Shown: in pieces, positions 1 to 8,730 of the stretch | How positions within the stretch are numbered: position 1 is the stretch's first letter | Layout of the letters: each line of letters starts with the position of its first letter | Source: JAAXHE01 sp964551635 | GTDB taxonomy: Bacteria; Latescibacterota; UBA2968; GCA-2709665 | Direction: 5' to 3' | Assembly: GCA_964551635.1 (NCBI GenBank) | Contig: CAZKDZ010000076.1 | Coordinates: 1 to 64,000 of the forward strand | Length of the DNA stretch: 64,000 nucleotides | Position numbers and translations under genes: made by a program | Notes under the pieces: generated by a model | The model's input: only the letters and a program-made list of their open reading frames with translations | What the model was told of the DNA's origin: nothing | The model's database searches: none

Positions 1-657
1 GATCGCATGGACCGCCTGTACCGAAGCGAAACCAGTTACGCCGAACTGGAGATGGAAATCCGGACGCCCCACTGGCGGAGGACGCTTCGGATGAAGATGT
101 GGACGGAAGGGATGCACAAGACCTTCGTCACCATACTGGCGCCGAAGAAAGAAGCCGGTACTTCAACACTCCGTTCGGGCACGGAAATGTGGAATTATTT
201 CCCCCGAATCAATAAAGTAATCAAGGTTCCGCCTTCGATGATGATGGGATCGTGGATGGGATCGGATTTTACGAATGACGACCTGGTGAAAGAAAGTTCG
301 CTCGCGGTGGACTACCAGCCCGCCTTCGGGACGCCAGGAAACGACTCCGTGTACGAAGTTGTGCTGATTCCCAGAGTTGAAACGCCAACGGTATGGGGAA
401 AGATCGTACTCACGATACGGAAGTCCGATCTCATTCCCGTGTCGTACGTGTACTTCGACGAGCGCGGCGAACCGATGCGGGAAATGACGTTTTCCGGACC
501 AAGGGATTTCGGTGGACGAACCCTGCCCGCGGTGCTGGAAATGAAGCCATTGAAGAAGGACGGGCACCGCACGGTGATACGATACCTGGATGCGCACTTC
601 GACAAACGCCAGGCAAAGGATACGTATACCCATCGGAATCTCCGGCGCCGCAGATGA
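1..657 (+). CDS. LolA-like outer membrane lipoprotein-sorting protein, 5' partial
   Basis: The reading frame is open to the left edge, so the N-terminus and probable signal peptide lie outside the window; the first visible residues are DRMDRLYRSE. The motifs SMMMGSWMGSDFTNDDL and MWNYFPRINKVIKVPPS are hallmarks of the LolA_like family of outer-membrane lipoprotein-sorting proteins, which fold as a half-barrel that holds a lipid or lipoprotein in the periplasm. Two LolC/E-type permeases and a LolD-type ATPase follow on the same strand, so this is probably the periplasmic acceptor of that exporter. Family assignment is firm; the cargo is not known. Confidence 0.85.
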   Translation, partial: DRMDRLYRSETSYAELEMEIRTPHWRRTLRMKMWTEGMHKTFVTILAPKKEAGTSTLRSGTEMWNYFPRINKVIKVPPSMMMGSWMGSDFTNDDLVKESSLAVDYQPAFGTPGNDSVYEVVLIPRVETPTVWGKIVLTIRKSDLIPVSYVYFDERGEPMREMTFSGPRDFGGRTLPAVLEMKPLKKDGHRTVIRYLDAHFDKRQAKDTYTHRNLRRRR

Positions 658-696
658 TCCGGATCCAGCGGAACGCCCCAGCGATCTTTCGTGTGA

Positions 697-735
697 TTCG
701 TATTCTCGTAGTTTCGTATTCTCGTATTCTCGTAG
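697..735. repeat. Short tandem TCGTA-type repeat between two lol genes
   Basis: Irregular tandem units of TTCGTATTC and TCGTAG fill this spacer just upstream of the first permease. A longer array with the same core lies at 29511-29588. The unit length varies (6 to 10 bp) and no spacers separate the units, so it is not a CRISPR. Function unknown. Confidence 0.6.
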
Positions 736-760
736 TGCGTCGCAGGCTGGATGGCCGTCC

Positions 761-1975
761 ATGGTGCTCAGAATCGCGTTTCGGAATTGCTTTCGCCAGC
801 GGCGGCGGTCGGTGTTGACCCTGGCGGCAATGGCGGGGGGTTTTGTGCTGAGCTCGCTGTCCATCGGGATTTCGGATGGTACCTATCTTGGGTTGATCGA
901 GGCGTTTACCAGGAACCGGACGGGCCACGTTCAGATTCATGGCGCGGGGTACCTTGACAAACCCACCCTGTACAACACCATCGACGATCCGGATCGGGTT
1001 GGGGAGACCATCGAATCTTTGGACGTTGCAGCGGCATGGGCGCCCCGGGTGTACTCTCCGGTACTGGCCGCGGCGGGAAACAAGACCACGGGGGCGCGGA
1101 TCGTTGGCGTGTTGCCCGGCCGCGAAGCCCGCACAACCCGCCTCGAATACCAGGTGTCCGCGGGTCGGTTTCTGACCGGGCGCTCCGGGCCGGAGGTAAT
1201 GCTTGGCCATGGACTGGCAGAGGCGCTGGGCGCAGCCACTGGCGGTGAGGTAATATTGATCGGGCAGGCTGCGGACGGAACCATTGCCAACGACGTCTAC
1301 CGCGTAGTGGGAATCGTAGGCGACGACAGGGACCCGTACCAGCGCGTAGCCCTGTATATGCACCTCGAGGAAGCGCAGCGTTTCCTGGAGTTGGGTCGTC
1401 GCGTCCACGAAGTGGCGGTCGTTCTTGCGGACCCCTCGGCGTCGAAGCGTATCGCCGGTCAACTTGATGGCCTCCTGACGGGCAACCCGGTCGAGGTCTC
1501 GCCGTGGCAGGTGGTGGAGAAGGCGTTTTACAGGGCGATGCAGGCCGACCTCCAGGGAATGTGGATATCGCTGGGTATCATCAACCTGATCGTGGCCATC
1601 GGTGTGCTGAATACCGTACTGATGGCCATTATGGAGCGCACTCGGGAATTTGGCGTGCTGCGGGCGCTGGGTACGCGACCGGCTACCGTGTTTGTCCTGA
1701 TTCTGGGCGAGACCGCCCTGCTATCGGTTTTCGGCGTGCTGGCCGGCGGCGCACTGGGCGCAATCTTCAACACCCTCCTGGCGAAACACGGCATCGTCTA
1801 CCCGACGCCCGTGGAATACGGCGGCTATGTTTTCGATCGGCTGGTCAGTATGGTTTCATTCCGGTCGGTCTGGATACCTGCGGCGCTGACCTTCGGCACC
1901 GCCATTCTTGTGAGTCTGATCCCGGCGACTCGCGCGGCCAGAGTCGCCCCCGCGCGGGCGATGCGGACACATTAA
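761..1975 (+). CDS. LolC/LolE-like ABC transporter permease (FtsX/MacB type)
   Basis: A 404-residue permease. It has one N-terminal membrane segment (about residues 15-35), a large periplasmic MacB-PCD-like domain and three C-terminal membrane segments, the FtsX layout. The C-terminal core LNTVLMAIMERTREFGVLRA is typical of LolC/E and MacB permeases. The frame is open from 590, but that extension is the TCGTA-repeat spacer and reads as low-complexity; ATG 761 starts MVLRIAFRNCFRQRRRS, matching family N-termini. With the next permease and the ATPase it should form a LolCDE-type machine that extracts lipoproteins from the inner membrane. Confidence 0.85.
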   Translation: MVLRIAFRNCFRQRRRSVLTLAAMAGGFVLSSLSIGISDGTYLGLIEAFTRNRTGHVQIHGAGYLDKPTLYNTIDDPDRVGETIESLDVAAAWAPRVYSPVLAAAGNKTTGARIVGVLPGREARTTRLEYQVSAGRFLTGRSGPEVMLGHGLAEALGAATGGEVILIGQAADGTIANDVYRVVGIVGDDRDPYQRVALYMHLEEAQRFLELGRRVHEVAVVLADPSASKRIAGQLDGLLTGNPVEVSPWQVVEKAFYRAMQADLQGMWISLGIINLIVAIGVLNTVLMAIMERTREFGVLRALGTRPATVFVLILGETALLSVFGVLAGGALGAIFNTLLAKHGIVYPTPVEYGGYVFDRLVSMVSFRSVWIPAALTFGTAILVSLIPATRAARVAPARAMRTH

Positions 1976-2029
1976 GGAGATACTGTACGCGTCCGCACGC
2001 AATCCGGTTAGCCCGGTGAAAGTAACTTT

Positions 2030-3256
2030 ATGCCGTTTCTAATTAAAATGGCCTGGATGAATTCTTTTCGAAACGCACGACGGACGTTACTTGCCGGGCT
2101 CGCCATCGGAATCGGACTGGCGGCATTGATCTTTACCGACGGTCTGATGATCGGGATGTCCGACTCCATTATCCGGATTGCAACGGACACGTTCATGGGG
2201 CACGGCCAGGTACACGCTGAAGGATTCAGGAGTACCCGCGACGTGGCGAGGGTTGTGAGGGAACTGCCCGGTGTGCTGGAACGCCTGAGAACCGACCCGG
2301 AAGTGGGACGCATCGCACTGCGGGTGCAGACGCCCGGAATGCTGGCTTCGGCGGCCACATCCGGCACGGTGCTGCTATACGGTGTCGACCCTCCCCTGGA
2401 AAAGGCGTTCTCCAGGGTCGACGAGGCCATCGTAGAAGGTACGTTCCTCGAGAGGGACGACCGGCGAAAGATCCTGCTGGGATCGAAACTGGCGGAATCA
2501 CTGGAGATTGGCCTGGGCGACCGGATTGTGGTGACCGCTGCAGAGGCGCGGTCGGGCGAATTGGCGCAGGAACTGTTCCGAGTGGGAGGGATATTCCACT
2601 TTGATGTACGCGAACTGGATGGCGGGGTGGGTTTCGCGCATATCGAAACCGTGCAGCATCTGCTCGGACTTCCAGGTGAGGTACACGAGATTGCCCTCCA
2701 TTTCAAGTCGTTTACGGGTAACGAGGCAGCCGGCGCCGATTTCCGGTCGCGATTCTCGCGGGACGGAAACGAAGCCAGAAGCTGGCGGGAACTGATGCCC
2801 CAGCTCAGCGCGGTTCTGGATATGTCCGGGTTCTCATCCCTGATTGTCGGAATCATCCTGTTTGCGGTGGTGTCGCTTGGCATTGTCAACACCCTGTTCA
2901 TGTCGCTGCACGAACGGATGTTCGAGTACGGAGTGCTCAGGGCGGTGGGCACGCGTCCGGGGCGAATGGCGATGATGATCCTGTTCGAAGCGGGCGCACT
3001 CTCGTTGTTCAGCATCCTGATCGGATGTTGTATCGGATTCGTTGTGACGTTCCTGTTTTCCATTCAGGGAATCGACTACGCGGGCATCGAGTTTGCCGGC
3101 GTGACCCTGAAGGAGATGATTTATCCGGTGCTTCGTTTGGAGCAGTTCGTCCTGTTTCCGATGTGTGTATTTCTCTTTACGCTCGTCGCAGGAATCTATC
3201 CTGCCGTCTACGCTGCGCGACTGAAACCCGCGCAGGCGATGAAGACGTACGAGTGA
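2030..3256 (+). CDS. LolC/LolE-like ABC transporter permease, second subunit
   Basis: A 408-residue paralogue of the preceding permease with the same layout: N-terminal FRNARRTLLAGLAIGIG followed by a membrane segment, a periplasmic domain, then three membrane helices including LGIVNTLFMSLHERMFEYG and VRAVGTRPG-like text. It starts 55 bp after the first permease and ends 29 bp before the ATPase gene, so the three are probably co-transcribed. Two non-identical permeases plus one ATPase match the LolC-LolE-LolD heteromer. Other MacB-like exporters have a single permease, which favours the Lol reading. Confidence 0.85.
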   Translation: MPFLIKMAWMNSFRNARRTLLAGLAIGIGLAALIFTDGLMIGMSDSIIRIATDTFMGHGQVHAEGFRSTRDVARVVRELPGVLERLRTDPEVGRIALRVQTPGMLASAATSGTVLLYGVDPPLEKAFSRVDEAIVEGTFLERDDRRKILLGSKLAESLEIGLGDRIVVTAAEARSGELAQELFRVGGIFHFDVRELDGGVGFAHIETVQHLLGLPGEVHEIALHFKSFTGNEAAGADFRSRFSRDGNEARSWRELMPQLSAVLDMSGFSSLIVGIILFAVVSLGIVNTLFMSLHERMFEYGVLRAVGTRPGRMAMMILFEAGALSLFSILIGCCIGFVVTFLFSIQGIDYAGIEFAGVTLKEMIYPVLRLEQFVLFPMCVFLFTLVAGIYPAVYAARLKPAQAMKTYE

Positions 3257-3284
3257 ACGTGAACCGGGGGAACTGGAGTATTGC

Positions 3285-3989
3285 ATGCCCGGAGATTCCG
3301 TGTTGATTGACGCGGAAGACGTGAGCAGGATCTACCGCGTGGGGGAGGTGAGCGTATCCGCGTTGAAGTCCGTAAACCTCAGGGTTGCACGGGGTGAGTT
3401 CACCGCAATTGCAGGCCCCTCGGGTTCCGGAAAATCCACGTTGCTGAATATCCTGAGCGGACTGGATTCTCCCACCACCGGTCGGGTGAGCCTGGCCGGT
3501 ACGCCAATCAGCGAAATGGGCGGACGCGCACTTTCGGATTTTCGTCGGGACCATATCGGGTTCATTTTTCAGGCTTTCAATCTGATCCCGGTACTCACGG
3601 TGCTCGAGAACATCGAGTACGTTTTGCTCCTGCAGGGCGTGTCGCGTCACGACCGCCGCGAACGCGTGCGGGAAATGTTGTCTACGGTTGGTCTGGAAGG
3701 GATGGAAGACAGGCGTCCTCCCCAGCTTTCGGGCGGGCAGCAGCAACGGGTGGCGGTCGCCCGGGCGATGGTCTCGCAGCCGGACCTGATTCTGGCGGAC
3801 GAGCCCACGGCCAATCTGGATTCCGCCACCGGCGGCGCTTTGCTGGATTTGATGAGGGAATTGAACGAGCGCCGCCGCATGACCTTCCTGTTTTCCTCGC
3901 ACGATCGAATGATCATGGATCGGGCCAAGCGGCTGGTGGTGCTGAAGGATGGAAGCCTTGTACAGGATGTTACCCGGAGCGGGAGGTAG
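3285..3989 (+). CDS. LolD-like ABC transporter ATP-binding protein
   Basis: A 234-residue ABC ATPase. Walker A is GPSGSGKST (about residues 43-51), the Q-loop lies in FIFQAFNLIPVLTVLEN, the signature is LSGGQQQRVAVARAM, Walker B is LILADEP, and the H-loop is FLFSSHD. The FQ(A/S)FNL..(V)LTV.EN text and short length are typical of the LolD/MacB/FtsE branch. It should power the two permeases encoded upstream. ATG 3285 follows a GGAG-type ribosome site. Its 3' end overlaps the next gene by 41 bp, which suggests translational coupling. Confidence 0.9.
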   Translation: MPGDSVLIDAEDVSRIYRVGEVSVSALKSVNLRVARGEFTAIAGPSGSGKSTLLNILSGLDSPTTGRVSLAGTPISEMGGRALSDFRRDHIGFIFQAFNLIPVLTVLENIEYVLLLQGVSRHDRRERVREMLSTVGLEGMEDRRPPQLSGGQQQRVAVARAMVSQPDLILADEPTANLDSATGGALLDLMRELNERRRMTFLFSSHDRMIMDRAKRLVVLKDGSLVQDVTRSGR

Positions 3990-5229
3990 AAGCTCGCGCA
4001 CGACTGCGCATGGGCTGTTCCTGTGTTTTCCGGTTCTTTTGGTTTTGATTCCGACGAGGGGGTTGGCGGAAGAAGACCGATTCAGGCTGAGCGGATACGT
4101 GAAGTCCTTTGCCACGTTACAACAGACGGCATCCGTCCCGGAAATCCGGAGCCCTGAAGCCCGACGGACATGGCTGAACCGTGTTCGCACAAAGCTGCTC
4201 TGGCGTCCGGCACACGTCGTTTCCGGTGAGTTCGCGTACGAATTGTCCGTTCGACAGACCGGGGCGCCTTCCTCCCCAGCGGTATGGACGGCGGCGCCTT
4301 CGCTGTTCGACTACCGGGTCAGGGACCTCGGGGCCAGCCTGTTTCCACGCAATGATGGCACGGCCCGTGGATTCAGCGTAACCCAGAATCTGGACCGTGC
4401 GTTGTTGACGGTTTCACTGCCGCGCGCGGATATCTACGTTGGCCGGCAGGTCGTCGCCTTCGGTTCGGCGCGAGCGGTGAATCCGACAGATGTTATCGCT
4501 CCTTATTCTCCGGAAGTGCTGGACAGGGAAGAACGCGTCGGGGTGGATGCCATCAGGTTGCGGGTGCCGGTTGGAATCATGGGCGAGCTGGACGCGGGCG
4601 TGGTTCCAGGGAGGGACGTTTCCACACGGAGCGGGGCGGGCTTTGTACGCGGCAGTTTCAGTTCGCGCGGCGTGGATGTCTATGTGACGGCAATGGGGTT
4701 CCGGGATCATCTGCTCCTGGGCCTGGACCTCGCGGGAGCTCTGGGGGACGCGGGGGTCTGGCTGGAGGCGGCATGGACCAGAAGACCGAACGGCGGGTCG
4801 TTTCCGCGGATTTCGACAGGACTCGATCATCGATTCCCGAACGGAATCTACGGGACCCTGGAGTACCACCTGAACGGCGCCGGTGTTTCCCGTACACGCG
4901 ACTATGACAGGCTTCTTGACGACCGGACCTATGCCGCAGGAGGCGTGTTCCTGCTGGGGAGGCACTATGTGGCGCCGAGTCTGGCATGGCAACTTACACC
5001 GCTCTGGTCGGTTCAATTGCCCGTTCTGTGGAACCTGACGGACCGGTCAGCGTTTCTTTCGCCTGCGTTTGAGTACGGGTGCTTTCAGAACGGGTCCGTC
5101 TCCGGCGGCGTGCTTTTTGGGCTTGGACGGAGTACCGGCGCCTCTCCACTTCAGTCTTCATGGGACGCGCGGTCGGAGTTCGGAGCGTTTCCGACGCTGG
5201 GTTTCGTGTCCTTGAGCTACTATTTCTGA
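3949..5229 (+). CDS. Predicted outer-membrane beta-barrel protein of the lol operon
   Basis: A 426-residue protein with a hydrophobic leader (HGLFLCFPVLLVLIPTRGLA) and a likely cleavage after GLA. The mature part alternates short polar and hydrophobic strands and ends in SLSYYF, a C-terminal aromatic typical of barrels inserted by BamA. Text such as YVGRQVVAFGSARAVNPTD resembles DUF1302-type or porin-like proteins, but I do not recognise a named family. The start overlaps the ATPase gene by 41 bp; ATG 3967 is an alternative start. Its place in the operon suggests an outer-membrane partner or client of the lipoprotein transporter. Confidence 0.65.
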   Translation: MEALYRMLPGAGGRSSRTTAHGLFLCFPVLLVLIPTRGLAEEDRFRLSGYVKSFATLQQTASVPEIRSPEARRTWLNRVRTKLLWRPAHVVSGEFAYELSVRQTGAPSSPAVWTAAPSLFDYRVRDLGASLFPRNDGTARGFSVTQNLDRALLTVSLPRADIYVGRQVVAFGSARAVNPTDVIAPYSPEVLDREERVGVDAIRLRVPVGIMGELDAGVVPGRDVSTRSGAGFVRGSFSSRGVDVYVTAMGFRDHLLLGLDLAGALGDAGVWLEAAWTRRPNGGSFPRISTGLDHRFPNGIYGTLEYHLNGAGVSRTRDYDRLLDDRTYAAGGVFLLGRHYVAPSLAWQLTPLWSVQLPVLWNLTDRSAFLSPAFEYGCFQNGSVSGGVLFGLGRSTGASPLQSSWDARSEFGAFPTLGFVSLSYYF

Positions 5230-5334
5230 CGCGCGCGGCGTAGCGCAAAATGCCATTTCGCGTTACGGAATTCAGTGCCTTAGTGCGGGCAATTCGCGCT
5301 CGATGATCATCTCAAGCCTTGACGGGAGATCGCT

Positions 5335-6378
5335 ATGATCGATCGGAACGACGCTGCACACTTGCATCGGGACGCCATGGTGATCGATTCACACAACGAT
5401 GCGATCGTCAACCACATTCGCCGGGGGAATCTGGGATTTTCCGGGAATCCGCCGCCGGACGGGGATCGCAGGAACGCGACCGTGGCAGGATTGAGAGGGC
5501 TTCTGGACCGGCGGGCGCTCGAGTCCCCGGTACAGATCGACTTTCCGAAGATGCGCAAGGGTGGGCTGGACGCCGCTTTCTTCGCCGTTGACGTTACCCT
5601 TGCCGTGAAGAACCATCTGACCTATGCGCTGGATGCAATGGGGTTCTTCGACGCCGAGCTGGCGGCGCACGAGGACGACGTGGTGTTGGCGAAGACCGCC
5701 GGAGATATCGTGCGGGCAAAACAGGACGGCAAGCTGGCCGTGATTCTGGCGATCGAGAACAGCGACGGGGTGGAGGGCAGCACAAACGTGCTTCGCATGC
5801 TTCACAGGGTGGGCGTGCGATCGATCGGACTGACGCACGATGTGAGCAGCCTTGCCGCGGACGGAAATGCCGAGGCGCGCAGCCGGGGCGGACTCACGCG
5901 GTTCGGGGTGCGGCTTGTGGAGGAGATGAACGACTTGGGGATGCTCGTGGACGTTTCTCACATCAGCGAAACAGGATTCTGGGACGTGATGGAGGTATCG
6001 CAAAAACCGGTGATCGCTTCGCACAGCAACTGCAAGGCGCTGTGCGACCATCCAAGAAATCTGAGCAACGAGCAGATCAGGGCGCTGGCGAAGAATGGCG
6101 GGGCGATGGGCGTGACGTTCGTACCCCGTTTTGTCGACAAGACAGCGCCCTCGCTCACCCGCCTCCTTGACCATGTCGACCACGCGGTGCAGCTTGTCGG
6201 CGCGGACCACGTTGGCATCGGATCGGATTTCGACGGCGGGGGAACGCTGCTGGACGACGCCACCGTTTTTCCCCGTATCACTGTGGAATTGCTCGCCAGG
6301 GGATATTCGGATGCCGATGTGAGGAAGATTCTCGGGGAGAACCATCTCAGGGTGCTAAGGCAGGCCATCGGCAACTGA
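5335..6378 (+). CDS. Membrane dipeptidase (peptidase family M19)
   Basis: A 347-residue M19 (renal dipeptidase-like) metallopeptidase. The zinc ligands expected for the family are visible: H20 and D22 in DSHND, E141 in AIENSDG, H209 in DVSHIS, H230 in IASHSNCKAL, and D298 in GIGSDFDGG. The family hydrolyses dipeptides, often with D-amino acids or dehydro residues, using a binuclear zinc site in a TIM barrel. No signal peptide is seen, so it is probably cytoplasmic. A GGGAG ribosome site precedes ATG 5335. It is convergent with the next oxidoreductase. Confidence 0.93.
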   Translation: MIDRNDAAHLHRDAMVIDSHNDAIVNHIRRGNLGFSGNPPPDGDRRNATVAGLRGLLDRRALESPVQIDFPKMRKGGLDAAFFAVDVTLAVKNHLTYALDAMGFFDAELAAHEDDVVLAKTAGDIVRAKQDGKLAVILAIENSDGVEGSTNVLRMLHRVGVRSIGLTHDVSSLAADGNAEARSRGGLTRFGVRLVEEMNDLGMLVDVSHISETGFWDVMEVSQKPVIASHSNCKALCDHPRNLSNEQIRALAKNGGAMGVTFVPRFVDKTAPSLTRLLDHVDHAVQLVGADHVGIGSDFDGGGTLLDDATVFPRITVELLARGYSDADVRKILGENHLRVLRQAIGN

Positions 6379-6465
6379 AACCGGCATGGAAGTTCCCTTC
6401 GGCCGGATTGCGCGCCTGTCTCGCGCGGTGACAGGCAACTCGTGCCGAGCCGGATCGATCCGGCG

Positions 6466-7335
6466 CTAACCGATGGACGGGACCTCGATTTTCTTTTTCT
6501 CGTTGATCGATTTTTCCAGCGCTTCCAGCACGGCAACCGGCATGAGCATGGATTCTCGGGTTTCATCCGTCTTGCCGGTCCTGAACATGTCGCAAAAGGC
6601 CATAGCGCCGCCCAGATAAGGATTCTCGTCGTAGCCGATCGTACGGTCGACGCGTCCTTTTTCGCAGATAACCGACACGTGGAATGCGCTGTGCCCTTCG
6701 GTGAAGAGATTGAGGGTGGAAACGGCGCCGTTCGACGAGTAGAGCGTGCCGGTATGGTTCTTCCCGCCCAGGTTGACCTGCGCGTGCGTAACGTCGTTGT
6801 CGAGAAGTCGCACGGCCATGTCCACCTGATGGATGCCATAGAAGAAGACGCCCCCCCACTCGGATTCGACGTCGCAGGGCCCGGTTGTGACCACCGAGAC
6901 AACACGCCCGAGTTCGGCGATGTCTTTCTTGAGTTGGGTGAAAGACGCCTGTCTGGGCAACACCGAGAAGGAGCAGACGGGGACCCCGAGTTCCGACGCG
7001 CGGTCCAGGAAGCGCCTGCCCTCCTCGACCCGATAACAGAACGGCTTGTCCACGAATACCGGGATTCCGGCTTCGATCAGCGGCCAGACGGCCGGCAGGT
7101 GGTATTTCGCGTCGCGATGATCCACGCACGCGGCGTCGACCTGTCCGATCATATCTTCGGGGCGCTCGACGATATTCGGGATCTGTCCCCGGTCCTGGGC
7201 GTCTTTGGCGTACCGGGCGGCTTCGCCCCACACGTGGGTGACGCGGCAGCCCGGTACTTTTTTGTCGATGTTCAGCGTTTTCGAAATGGCGACGGTGTGG
7301 CTGTTTTCCGCTCCGACGATTCCAATGTTGATCAT
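6466..7335 (-). CDS. Gfo/Idh/MocA family oxidoreductase
   Basis: A 289-residue NAD(P)-dependent dehydrogenase. The Rossmann motif is INIGIVGAENSHT at the N-terminus, and FVDKPFCY matches the conserved EKP-type lysine loop of the family. The C-terminal sheet domain contains the HQVDMAVRLL stretch. The frame opens at 7362, but ATG 7335 is preceded by GGGAGGAA and gives the standard N-terminus. It lies 35 bp downstream of the ManD-like gene on the same strand, so the two probably form an operon for breakdown of a sugar or sugar acid. The substrate cannot be read from sequence. Confidence 0.88.
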   Translation of the reverse strand: MINIGIVGAENSHTVAISKTLNIDKKVPGCRVTHVWGEAARYAKDAQDRGQIPNIVERPEDMIGQVDAACVDHRDAKYHLPAVWPLIEAGIPVFVDKPFCYRVEEGRRFLDRASELGVPVCSFSVLPRQASFTQLKKDIAELGRVVSVVTTGPCDVESEWGGVFFYGIHQVDMAVRLLDNDVTHAQVNLGGKNHTGTLYSSNGAVSTLNLFTEGHSAFHVSVICEKGRVDRTIGYDENPYLGGAMAFCDMFRTGKTDETRESMLMPVAVLEALEKSINEKKKIEVPSIG

Positions 7336-7370
7336 TCTGTTCCTCCCTGGTTGGGGGTTCAATCCTGAGG

Positions 7371-8588
7371 TCAGGGGCGGGCAGGCGAGCCGTCGGGCAG
7401 GCGTGCCCGCGTCCAGTCGATGATTTCATCCTGACAGGGATACTTCGAGGCGAGGTCCTCGTTTATATCGATTCCGAGGCCGGGCCCGTCGTTTGGGTAC
7501 ATGTAACCGTCTTTGACTTCCGGCGTGCCGGGGAAGATTTCGCAGACGCGTTCGTCAAACCGGCACCACTCCTGGATTCCGAAGTTGGGCGCCCAGAGGT
7601 CCAGGTGCAGATTGGCGGCGTGCCCGACCGGAGAAACGTCACCCGGCCCATGCCACGCGGTGCGAATGCCGTACATGCCGGCGAATGCCGCCACGTTCCG
7701 CGCGGGCGTCAGGCCGCCCATCTGGCTGATGTGCATTCGAATAAAGTCGATCAGCCGGTCCTGGATGAGCGGCGTCCACTCCCGCGGATGGTTGAAGAGT
7801 TCCCCCATAGCGATCGGCGTGGCGCATTGCCGCCGGATGTTGCGGAACCATTCCAGGTCTTCAGGCGCGAGCGGGTCCTCCAGGAAGAACAGCTTGAAGG
7901 GCTCCGCGTCTTTCGCGAACTGTACCGCGTCTATCGGTACGAGACGTTCGTGAATGTCGTGGAGGAACTCGATGTGCGGGGCCGTGTTTGAACGGACATG
8001 CCCGATCATGTCGAGGACCCCGCGCGCATATTCCCGCGGGTCGTAGTACGCCCCTTCCAGTGCTCCTTCCGGGGCGCGCAGTCGGGACGTCCGGCCTCCA
8101 TACCCGCCCATCTGCACGCGGATGTGCTGATAGCCCTGCTCATGGTATTTCAGGACGTTGTCCAGGACTTCGTTCCTGTCTCCGCCGTCTGCGTGCGCGT
8201 AGCAGGCCGCGGCTTCGCGGCATTTGCCGCCCAGAAGCTGGTAGACGGGCATCCCCGCGCGCTTGCCCTTGATATCCCACAGCGCGATATCGACGCCGGA
8301 AATCGCATTGTTGAGTACGGGGCCGTTGCGCCAGTATCCATTGACCATGGACGTCTGCCAGATTTCTTCGATGCGGTCGACGTCGCGTCCGATAAGAAAG
8401 GGTTTCAGGTGTTTTTCGAGGGCGGTATGGACGGCGTGAAACCGCTGGGTGAACGTGGCGCATCCAAGACCGTAGAGGCCCGGCTGGGATGTGACGATTT
8501 TGACCACGATGAGGCGCGATCCGGCTGGCTGGGTGAGGATGGTTCTGACGTCGCGTATGGTGACGGGCAAGGATGGACTCCCTGTCAT
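7371..8588 (-). CDS. Enolase-superfamily dehydratase, mannonate dehydratase/RspA-like
   Basis: A 405-residue enolase-superfamily enzyme of the ManD/RspA clade. Metal ligands align as D211 (HDIHER), E237 (FLEDPL) and E263 (MGELF), with H213 in the same motif and H313 in AWHGPGDVSPVG; LIGRDVDRIEEIWQ is also a ManD hallmark. ManD members dehydrate D-mannonate or D-gluconate, though many members of this clade have low or no activity. ATG 8588 lacks a ribosome site, while an in-frame TTG at 8570 follows AGGGAG, so the true start may be 8570. It is paired with the downstream Gfo/Idh/MocA gene. Confidence 0.88.
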   Translation of the reverse strand: MTGSPSLPVTIRDVRTILTQPAGSRLIVVKIVTSQPGLYGLGCATFTQRFHAVHTALEKHLKPFLIGRDVDRIEEIWQTSMVNGYWRNGPVLNNAISGVDIALWDIKGKRAGMPVYQLLGGKCREAAACYAHADGGDRNEVLDNVLKYHEQGYQHIRVQMGGYGGRTSRLRAPEGALEGAYYDPREYARGVLDMIGHVRSNTAPHIEFLHDIHERLVPIDAVQFAKDAEPFKLFFLEDPLAPEDLEWFRNIRRQCATPIAMGELFNHPREWTPLIQDRLIDFIRMHISQMGGLTPARNVAAFAGMYGIRTAWHGPGDVSPVGHAANLHLDLWAPNFGIQEWCRFDERVCEIFPGTPEVKDGYMYPNDGPGLGIDINEDLASKYPCQDEIIDWTRARLPDGSPARP

Positions 8589-8730
8589 TGGATATGGACG
8601 ATGGCGCTAACCGGATTCCGGGATTCTTTAATAAAGTCCGCGCGCTGAAATGTCCAGGGATATTTTCGGGTGTTGCCGGGTGATGAAGCCGGACCGGCGG
8701 CCGCATGGGCGTATCGGGCCGATCCGATGC

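Noticed and set aside
431..1462. Long minus-strand open frame opposite the first permease gene
   Set aside because: It mirrors a well-supported LolC/E-type gene, has Arg/Pro/His-rich text without any family motif, and no ribosome site. GC-rich DNA gives such antisense frames.
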